64,000 nucleotides of DNA from Panulirus ornatus (Eukaryota; Arthropoda; Malacostraca; Decapoda; Palinuridae). The stretch is from contig NC_092255.1 of assembly GCF_036320965.1 (NCBI RefSeq), positions 11,371,703 to 11,435,702 of the forward strand. The letters run 5' to 3'. How positions within the stretch are numbered: the first letter of the stretch is position 1; each line of letters begins with the position of its first letter. This document shows positions 49,136 through 64,000 of this stretch, one piece after another. The notes beneath the pieces are model-generated. The model had not been told where the DNA came from and did no database searches. It worked only from the letters and a program-made list of their open reading frames with translations. Made by a program: the position numbers and the translations under genes.

Positions 49136-50589
49136 GAAGAAAGATCATGCGGGGAGTGCTCATCCTCCTCGAAGGCTCAGACTGGGGTGTCTAAATGTGT
49201 GTGGATGTAAACATGATGAGAAAAAGGAGAGATAGGTGGTATGTTTGAGGAGAGGAACCTAGATGTTTTTGCTCTGAGTGAAACGAAGCTCAAAGGTACA
49301 GGAGAAGGGTGGTTTGGGAATGTCATAGAAATAAAGTCAGGGGTTGGTGAAAGGACAAGAGCAAAGGAAGGAGTAGCACTACTGAAGCAGGAGTTGTGGG
49401 AGCATGTGATAGATTATGAGAAAGTAAACTATGGCCTTAAATGGGTAAAACTGAAAGTGGATGGAGAGAGATGGGTGATTATTATGCACCTGTTCATGAG
49501 AAGAAAGATCATGAGAGGCAAGTGTTATAGGAGCAGCTGAGTGAGGATGTTAGCAGTTTTGATGCACGAGCTCGGGCTATAGTGATGGTTGATTTGAATG
49601 CAAAGGTGAGTAATGTGGCAGTTGAAGGTATAATTGGTGTACATGGGGTGTTCAGTGCTGTAAATTGATATGGTGAAAAGCTTGTGGGTTAGTGTGCTGA
49701 AAAACAACTGGTGATTGGGAATACCTGGTTTAAAAAGGGAGATATATATAAGTATACATATGTAAGTAGAAGAGATGGCCAGACGGCGTTACTGGATTAC
49801 GTATGAATTGATAGGCGTGCAAAAGAGAGACTTTTGGATGATATGTGCTGAGAAGGGCAGCTGGAGGGATGTCTGATCAAGATCTTGTTGAGGGGAAGGT
49901 GAAGATTTGTAGAGATTTTCAGAAAAGAAGAGAGAATGTTGGGGAGAAGAGAGTGGTGAGAGTAAGTGAGCTTGGAGAGGAAACTTGTGTGAGGAAGTAC
50001 CAGGAGAGATTGAGTGCAGAATGGCAAAAGGTGAGAGCAAATGACGTAGGGGGAGTGGGGGAGGAATGGGATTTTTTAGGGAAGCTGTGACGCTTGCGCT
50101 AAAGATGCTTGTGGCATGAGAAAGGTGGATGGTGGGCAGATTAGAAATGGTAGTGAGTGGTGAGATGAAGAAGTAAGATTGTTAGTGAAAGAGAGGAGAG
50201 AGGCGCTTGGCTGACATTTGCATGGAAGTAGAGCAAATAACTGGGAGATGTAAAACAAAAATGGCAAGAGGTGAAGTGAAAGGTGCAGTGGTGAAAATGA
50301 GGGCAATATAGAGTTGGGGGTGATACATTGAATTTTAGGGAGAATAAAAAGATGTTTTGGAAGGTGGTTAACAACGTGCCTAAGAAAAAAGAACAAATGA
50401 GAACATCGGTGAAGAAGGCAAATGGGGAGGTAATAACAATTAGTAATGAAGTGAGATGGAGATGAAGTGCGTATTTCGAAGGTTTGTTGAATGTGTTTAT
50501 GATAGAATGGCAGATATTGGCTGTTTTGGTCGGGGCGGTGTGCGAAGTAAGAGGGTCAGTGAGAAAGGTTTGATAAAGAGAGAAGAGGT
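49136..50589 (+). mobile_element. RTE-type LINE copy W, 3'-truncated
   Basis: The plus strand begins in the 5' UTR (CGGGGAGTGCTCATCCTCCT near 49,152), with EEP (VCGCKHDEKKGEIGG near 49,195, LSETKLKG near 49,278, DLNAKVSNVAVEG near 49,590, SDQDLVEGKV near 49,870, where H of SDH is Q), linker (to about 50,390) and [13 protein letters not shown] near 50,520, ending at REEV, where (AT)n begins. Many frame breaks, especially at 50,090-50,330. Confidence 0.87.
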
Positions 50590-53791
<3,202 letters not shown>

Positions 53792-53844
53792 ATATATATA
53801 TATATATATGTACATATATATATATATTTATATATATATATATG

Positions 53845-53933
<89 letters not shown>
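53792..53933. repeat. (AT)n microsatellite
   Basis: About 142 bp of AT repeat with GTAC, TTTA and GTAT variants, between tail Y and S7. Confidence 0.96.
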
Positions 53934-58131
<4,198 letters not shown>

Positions 58132-58209
<78 letters not shown>

Positions 58210-58219
58210 TATATATACA
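58132..58219. repeat. (AT)n microsatellite
   Basis: About 88 bp of AT repeat with AAAT and ACAT variants at the right, between the tail of CC and S9. Confidence 0.96.
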
Positions 58220-58221
58220 TT

Positions 58222-59455
<1,234 letters not shown>

Positions 59456-60234
59456 ACTAACACCAAGTAGCTACAACTTAAATTCCTACAAGAATACCTT
59501 AAGAACAAAATAATTCCACACACCCGAATCCCAGAATAGAATAAACATTAAATCCTTCTACAGCACATAGACAGTGCCAGAACTGACTCCGACCAGGCTC
59601 TCTACAACCTCAGAAATGCCAGAAGAGAACTCTCCTCTATCTACGATGACCCTGTTGTTGCTACCAACCGTATGTTAAAGGTAGAAGACGCGTAAGAAAC
59701 CAGATCATCGGGAAGAAGAATCATCTGGAATAAAAAGAAACAATGTATGGGCTAAAGTATCAAACCCAGATAAGAACATCGTCAATCTCTCGTCCTATTC
59801 CTGAACACAGGATGAAAAACTTGCACTGAGTTTTGGTCTCTCTTTTTCTTTCAAATCCACGGATACTTTTAGTGTGAAACGTTTAGTCTCTATTGTGAGA
59901 TCCACTAATGGCTCCAAACAGGAATTTGATTTCATATCCAGTTAAATTTTAAGTGCCCTGGCCAGTGAAACTGTTTCTAAGTGTAGTGACATGTCACAAA
60001 GATTCCACAGAGCCATTGCAAATCTCAAGAAAAATGAAGATATTCACCTCACAAAATCAGGTAAGACTAGCCAGTTCGTGATTATGAATACAGTTAACTA
60101 TAGATGTAAATTTCAGGATCTTTTAAAAGACACTGATACATATGAAAGATTAATATCCAATCTCCTTAACTCTAGACTAAACCAATTTTTAAATAAGCAC
60201 CATGACATTCTAAAGGCTGGTTAATCCCTCGCTT

Positions 60235-60242
<8 letters not shown>
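59456..60242 (+). pseudogene. PLE5: Penelope-like N-terminal region, interrupted by LINE DD
   Basis: Broken plus-strand coding: NLRNARRELSSIYDD near 59,615, NLSS near 59,785, LALSFGLSFSFKSTDTF near 59,825, then the 77-codon stretch 59,991-60,224 (FHRAIANLKKNEDIHLTKSG, TSQFVIMN, YRCKFQDLLKDTDTYERLIS, LNQFLNKHHDILKAG) ending in TAA. This fits the region just before and at the start of the Penelope reverse transcriptase. It is cut at TTATAT (60,237-60,242) by AT repeat and LINE DD, and continues as PLE6 after 62,150 in a matching frame. Confidence 0.75.

Positions 60243-60330
<88 letters not shown>
60243..60330. repeat. (AT)n microsatellite, 5' side of DD
   Basis: About 88 bp of AT repeat, followed by a short (GATA)3-like stretch (60,331-60,343) leading into the truncated 5' side of copy DD. 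Confidence 0.96.
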
Positions 60331-60333
<3 letters not shown>

Positions 60334-62112
60334 TAGATAGATATAGGGTGTTTTGGTCGAGGTGGTGTGCAAAGTGAGAGGGTTAGGGAAAATGATTTGG
60401 TAAACAGAGAAGAGGTAGTGAAAGCTTTGCGGAAGATGAAAGCCGGCAAGGCAGCAGGTTTGGATGGTATTGCAGTGGAATTTATTAAAAAAGGGGGTGA
60501 CTGTATTGTTGACTGGTTGGTAAGGTTATTTGATGTATGTATGACTCATGGTGAGGTGCCTAAGGATTGGCGGAATGCGTGCATAGTGCCATTGTACAAA
60601 GGCAAAGGGGATAAGAGTGAGAGCTCAAATTACAGAGGTATAAGTTTGTTGAGTATTCCTGGTAAATTATATGGGAGGGTATTGACTGAGAGGGTGAAGG
60701 CATGTACAGAGCATCAGATTGGGGAAGAGCAGTGTGGTTTCAGAAGTGGTAGAGGATGTGTGGATCAGGTGTTTGCTTTGAAGAATGTATGTGAGAAATA
60801 CTTAGAAAAGCAAATGGATTTGTATGTAGCATTTATGGATCTGGAGAAGGCATATGATAGAGTTGATAGAGATGCTCTGTGGAAGGTATTAAGAATATAT
60901 GGTGTGGGAGGAAAGTTGTTAGAAGCAGTGAAAAGTTTTTATCGAGGATGTATGGCATGTGTACGTGTAGGAAGAGAGGAAAGTGATTGGTTCTCAGTGA
61001 ATGTAGGTTTGCGGCAGGGGTGTGTGATGTCTCCATGGTTGTTTAATTTGTTTATGGATGGGGTTGTTAGGGAGGTAAATGCAAGAGTTTTGGAAAGAGG
61101 GGCAAGTATGAAGTCTGTTGGGGATGAGAGAGCGTGGGAAGTGAGTCAGTTGTTGTTCGCTGATGATACAGCGCTGGTGGCTGATTCATGTGAGAAACTG
61201 CAGAAGCTGGTGACTGAGTTTGGAAAAGTGTGTGGAAGAAGAAAGTTAAGAGTAAATGTGAATAAGAGCAAGGTTATTAGGTACAGTAGGGTTGAGGGTC
61301 AAGTCAATTGGGAGGTGAGTTTGAATGGAGAAAAACTGGAGGAAGTGAAGTGTTTTAGATATCTGGGAGTGGATCTGGCAGCGGATGGAACCATGGAAGT
61401 GGAAGTGGATCATAGGGTGGGGGAGGGGGCGAAAATCCTGGGGGCCTTGAAAAATGTGTGGAAGTCGAGAACAATATCTCGGAAAGCAAAAATGGGTATG
61501 TTTGAAGGAATAGTGGTTCCAACAATGTTGTATGGTTGCGAGGCGTGGGCTATGGATAGAGTTGTGCGCAGGAGGATGGATGTGCTGGAAATGAGATGTT
61601 TGAGGACAATGTGTGGTGTGAGGTGGTTTGATCGAGTGAGTAACGTAAGGGTAAGAGAGATGTGTGGAAATAAAAAGAGCGTGGTTGAGAGAGCAAAAGA
61701 GGGTGTTTTGAAGTGGTTTGGGCACATGGAGAGGATGAGTGAGGAAAGATTGACCAAGAGGATATATGTGTCGGAGGTGGAGGGAACAAGGAGAAGTGGG
61801 AGACCAAATTGGAGGTGGAAAGATGGAGTGAAAAAGATTTTGTGTGATCGGGGCCTGAACATGCAGGAGGGTGAAAGGAGGGCAAGGAATAGAGTGAATT
61901 GGAGCGATGTGGTATACCGGGGTTGACGTGCTGTCAGTGGATTGAAGCAAGGCATGTGAAGCGTCTGGGGTAAACCATGGAAAGCTGTGTGTGGACGTAT
62001 GTATATACATGTGTATGGGGGGGGGGGGGTTGGGCCATTTCTTTCGTCTGTTTCCTTGCGCTACCTCGAAAACGCGGGAGACAGCGACAAAGTATAATAA
62101 AAAAAAAATAAT
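60331..62112 (+). mobile_element. RTE-type LINE copy DD, 5'-truncated, open reverse transcriptase
   Basis: Copy DD inserted into a Penelope-like element. It begins near GATATAGGGTGTTTTGGTCG, has an uninterrupted frame to 61,926 and a short-form 3' UTR with a further small deletion (CCATGGAAAGCTGTGTGTGG), then a run of 10 G, the tail CGCTACCTCGAAAACGCGGG, AGACAGCGACAAAGTATAAT and A/T-rich DNA. The EEP nuclease is missing. The intact frame and close similarity to copies E, I, J, U and EE mark the youngest subfamily here. Confidence 0.92.
60367..61926 (+). CDS. LINE reverse transcriptase, 519 codons, 5'-truncated but open
   Basis: RNA-dependent DNA polymerase of the RTE-type LINE. Visible blocks: [20 protein letters not shown] (26-45), NYRGISLLS (88-96), [12 protein letters not shown] (123-134), motif [11 protein letters not shown] (155-164), motif [11 protein letters not shown] (214-223), motif C FADD (264-267) with both aspartates, SKVIRY (301-306), [12 protein letters not shown] (330-341), and the C-terminal block WFGHMERM (450-457) and [10 protein letters not shown] (478-487). 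The first codon is GTG within an internal region, so there is no natural start; the nuclease half is absent. It stops at a TGA where sister copies read VYRGRRAV. It is unlikely to be expressed as an active element but is the cleanest polymerase sequence here. Confidence 0.85.
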   Translation: MQSERVRENDLVNREEVVKALRKMKAGKAAGLDGIAVEFIKKGGDCIVDWLVRLFDVCMTHGEVPKDWRNACIVPLYKGKGDKSESSNYRGISLLSIPGKLYGRVLTERVKACTEHQIGEEQCGFRSGRGCVDQVFALKNVCEKYLEKQMDLYVAFMDLEKAYDRVDRDALWKVLRIYGVGGKLLEAVKSFYRGCMACVRVGREESDWFSVNVGLRQGCVMSPWLFNLFMDGVVREVNARVLERGASMKSVGDERAWEVSQLLFADDTALVADSCEKLQKLVTEFGKVCGRRKLRVNVNKSKVIRYSRVEGQVNWEVSLNGEKLEEVKCFRYLGVDLAADGTMEVEVDHRVGEGAKILGALKNVWKSRTISRKAKMGMFEGIVVPTMLYGCEAWAMDRVVRRRMDVLEMRCLRTMCGVRWFDRVSNVRVREMCGNKKSVVERAKEGVLKWFGHMERMSEERLTKRIYVSEVEGTRRSGRPNWRWKDGVKKILCDRGLNMQEGERRARNRVNWSDVVYRG

Positions 62113-62117
62113 ATATA

Positions 62118-62152
<35 letters not shown>
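62113..62152. repeat. (AT)n microsatellite, 3' side of DD
   Basis: About 40 bp of AT repeat with one TTTA variant between the tail of DD and the resumed Penelope-like coding sequence. Confidence 0.96.
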
Positions 62153-62154
<2 letters not shown>

Positions 62155-63044
62155 TCTTCCAAAAACTCACAAATCACATCTGCCTGTTAATTCCCCTAGT
62201 TATAAATTATCTAAATGGCTAGCAAGACACCTTAGCAGTTTTCAAGGAAAAATCGCATGCTATTGATAGCTTAGATTTTGTAAACAAAGTTAGACACATA
62301 GATTTGCCTGATTATATATCATTAATTTTGATGAGATTTCCCTTTTCGCTAAAGTACCCATTAATGAGACCATCACACGCTTAGGTACCCATTAATGAGA
62401 CCATCACACGCTTAAGTAGGGAATTGCCTGTTCTCAGTCTTGCCTTGCCCCTGCATATAAAAGCTTACATTGACTTAGTAGAGCTTTGTGATTCCAATAA
62501 TGTTTTCCAAGATGATGAAGTATTGTGATGATTTCTTTAAGGAGTTGAATTATATCCACGTCACCATCAATGGGGAATGGGGAAAAAGAAGGCAAATTGC
62601 CTTTTCTTGGTGGGTTGATAACTAGAGAATCAGATCATTCAACCTTTAAGATCCACAAGAAGCCTACCAACTCTGAGAGCTATATTCATTATTTCTCAGG
62701 ACACGATTGGTCTATGAAAATGTCTGTAATTATGTCCATGTTTTTAAGATCACTGCAGATATGTGATTCATAGGCCTGGTAGACATATGTAGTCATATAA
62801 GACGTATCTTTAGGCAGGTATATCATCCAAAGTGGTTACTGGAAAGATTGGAAGACAATATATGACAAATAAGGAACTTTAAATGTTTAGTGTTGCCCTA
62901 TTCTCCCAACCTAGCTAATCTAAGACATGTCCTAAAAACAGTGTTTGTAATGTTGCTCTGCAGTACAATAGCACTATTCATAAGACTTTGATAAAGAGTA
63001 GGCCAAATCATGCCAACAATTGGGAGTGTTTACGCCGTCAAATA

Positions 63045-63046
<2 letters not shown>
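62150..63046 (+). pseudogene. PLE6: Penelope-like reverse transcriptase and linker, continuation of PLE5
   Basis: Starts YGLPKTHKSHLPVNSPSYKL (62,150 on), a Penelope reverse transcriptase signature, then SKWLARHLSSFQGKI, FDEISLFAKVPINETITRLS-like codons, LPLHIKAYIDLVELC near 62,450, FQDDEVL, and after a deletion KLPFLGGLITRESDHSTFKI near 62,590, KKPTNSESYIHYFSGHDW and FLRSLQIC near 62,740. The palm segment normally holding the YxDD motif is missing near 62,530. A 31 bp tandem duplication (62,355-62,415) shifts frame. The 3' part aligns with PLE4 and stops at the beginning of the GIY-YIG domain, where (AT)n begins. Confidence 0.8.
62355..62415. repeat. 31 bp tandem duplication inside PLE6
   Basis: The unit GTACCCATTAATGAGACCAT plus CACACGCTTAG occurs at 62,355-62,385 and again from 62,386. 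The units are identical except at the last base. It breaks the reverse transcriptase frame. Confidence 0.95.

Positions 63047-63090
<44 letters not shown>
63047..63090. repeat. (AT)n microsatellite
   Basis: About 44 bp of AT repeat between PLE6 and the inverted SINE pair. Confidence 0.97.
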
Positions 63091-63093
<3 letters not shown>

Positions 63094-63131
63094 CATAGTG
63101 CATAGAAACGCGCACCTTTATAGAATATACT

Positions 63132-63200
63132 AACCTCCAACAGCCAGGATCGAACACGGGACCCCTGTGCAAGAGTCGGGAATGTAAACGCTAGGCTATG
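63132..63200 (-). mobile_element. tRNA-like SINE head, left arm of inverted pair
   Basis: The minus strand reads CATAGCCTAGCG (A-box-like TAGCCTAGCG), TTTACATTCCCGACTCTTGC, GTGTTCGATCCTGG (B-box-like, with GTTCGATCC) and CTGTTGGAGGTT. It matches the right arm at roughly 64 of 69 positions with one single-base indel. It resembles the tRNA-derived head of a SINE with a polymerase III promoter. No A-rich or LINE-derived tail is visible beyond the 41 bp at 63,091-63,131, which I cannot assign. Confidence 0.7.
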
Positions 63201-63209
63201 GGCCTGGCT

Positions 63210-63280
63210 CATAGCCTAGCGGTTACATTCCCGCCTCTTGCTCAGGGGGTCCCGGGTTCGATCCTGGCTGTTGGAGGTTT
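63210..63280 (+). mobile_element. tRNA-like SINE head, right arm of inverted pair
   Basis: The plus strand reads CATAGCCTAGCGGTTACATT (A box TAGCCTAGCGG), CCCGCCTCTTGCTCAGGGGG, TCCCGGGTTCGATCCTGG (B box GGTTCGATCC at 63,255) and CTGTTGGAGGTTT, then (AT)n. Both internal promoter boxes match tRNA-type consensus with spacing near that of a tRNA. It is not a functional tRNA by eye: no clear acceptor stem closes it. Confidence 0.72.
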
Positions 63281-63283
63281 GTA

Positions 63284-63315
63284 TGATATATATGTATATA
63301 TATATATATATATAT
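63284..63315. repeat. (AT)n microsatellite
   Basis: About 30 bp of AT repeat with one GTAT, between the SINE pair and the tail of copy EE. Confidence 0.95.
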
Positions 63316-64000
63316 TTTTTTTTATATTTTTTTTTTTTATTATACTTTGTCGCTGTCTCCCGCGTTTGCGAGGTAGCGCAAGGAAACAGACGAAAGAAAT
63401 GGCCCAACCCCCCCATACACAGGTATATACATACGTCCACACACGCAAATATACATACCTACACAGCTTTCCATGGTTTACCCCAGACGCTTCACATGCC
63501 TTGATTCAATCCACTGACAGCACGTCAACCCCGGTATACCACATCGCTCCAATTCACTCTATTCCTTGCCCTCCTTTCACCCTCCTGCATGTTCAGGCCC
63601 CGATCACACAAAATCTTTTTCACTCCATCTTTCCACCTCCAATTTGGTCTCCCTCTTCTCCTCGTTCCCTCCACCTCCGACACATATATCATCTTGGTCA
63701 ATCTTTCCTCACTCATTCTCTCCATGTGCCCAAACCACTTCAAAACACCCTCTTCTGCTCTCTCAACCACGCTCTTTTTATTTCCACACATCTCTCTTAC
63801 CCTTACGTTACTCACTCGATCAAACCACCTCACACCACACATTGTCCTCAAACATCTCATTTCCAGCACATCCATCCTCCTGCGCACAACTCTATCCATA
63901 GCCCACGCCTCGCAACCATACAACATTGTTGGAACCACTATTCCTTCAAACATACCCATCTTTGCTTTCCGAGATAATGTTCTCGACTTCCACACATTCT
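63316..64000 (-). mobile_element. RTE-type LINE copy EE, short-3'-UTR subfamily (cut by window edge)
   Basis: The minus strand enters from the right edge inside the C-terminal coding region ([20 protein letters not shown]) and runs open through [47 protein letters not shown] and NWSDVVYRG (63,525), then the short 3' UTR (GCTGTGTAGGTATGTATATT) and the tail CGCTACCTCGCAAACGCGGG with AGACAGCGACAAAGTATAAT and A/T-rich DNA. The rest lies outside the window and may be a longer copy. Confidence 0.9.

Noticed and set aside
60367..61926. Host gene of the craniofacial-development-protein-2-like type
   Set aside because: Such names in automatic annotations are attached to the EEP part of LINEs. Here the motif order, copy number and flanks identify a retrotransposon.
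61246..62010. 254-codon antisense frame opposite the DD reverse transcriptase (and recurring antisense frames such as [13 protein letters not shown])
   Set aside because: They recur opposite every LINE copy because the LINE codon use leaves the complement open. The sense strand shows the conserved polymerase motifs.
63210..63280. Functional tRNA gene
   Set aside because: A and B boxes are present, but I see no complete acceptor or anticodon stem, and an inverted near-copy lies next to it. A tRNA-derived SINE is a better fit.

Overview
The window is eukaryotic repeat DNA with no host gene that I can recognise. Nearly all of it is one family of non-LTR retrotransposon (LINE), broken into about 30 copies (named A to EE here) separated by long (AT)n tracts. 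The rest is nine copies of a short related element (S1-S9), pieces of Penelope-like elements (PLE1-PLE6), one degenerate jockey-like relic, an inverted pair of tRNA-like SINE sequences and a few small tandem repeats. The dense (AT)n and (GT)n microsatellites, this LINE type and the Penelope/GIY-YIG fragments suggest an arthropod, most likely a decapod crustacean. That is inference from recall, not a search result.

The LINE has one reading frame: an N-terminal endonuclease/exonuclease/phosphatase (EEP) nuclease (motifs ETK, GAYAPG, GDLN, SDH), a basic linker, a reverse transcriptase ([33 protein letters not shown]) and a C-terminal WFGHMERM...GRPNWRWKD block. This layout fits the RTE clade. 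A full copy is about 3.5 kb: a roughly 170 bp GC-rich 5' UTR beginning CCCTGGGGATAGGGGAGAAA, the frame, and a 3' UTR ending near CGCTACCTCGCTAACGCGGG, AGACAGCGACAAAG and A/T repeats. Every copy has stops, frameshifts, truncation or rearrangement. The best are N (25,358-28,575, minus; full length, few stops) and DD (60,331-62,112, plus; 5'-truncated but with a 519-codon open reverse transcriptase frame).

Layout. 1-21,983: LINE copies A to K in both orientations with S1 and S2. 22,077-28,594: PLE1 plus LINEs L and N. 28,595-33,456: S3, head-to-head LINE pieces O/P/Q, S4 and S5. 33,457-39,808: a second copy of the PLE+LINE block (PLE2, M, R). 39,820-42,010: LINE T then PLE3 with a GIY-YIG endonuclease. 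42,089-43,930: LINE U and S6. 43,931-47,916: the only stretch not dominated by this LINE, with (GT)n, tandem duplications and a jockey-like endonuclease relic. 47,917-58,566: LINEs V to CC with S7-S9. 58,567-63,046: PLE4 and a PLE split by LINE DD. 63,132-63,280: inverted SINE pair. 63,316-64,000: LINE EE.

The most interesting points are: (1) the S element looks like a non-autonomous derivative made only of the LINE 5' UTR and 3' tail; (2) almost every element end abuts (TA)n, and the DD insertion into a PLE, which can be read back to an empty site TTATATGG in frame, suggests that the TA tracts arise with or after insertion; (3) there are several junctions typical of template switching, including a 79 bp patch identical to another copy, an internal inversion and a 5' fold-back.
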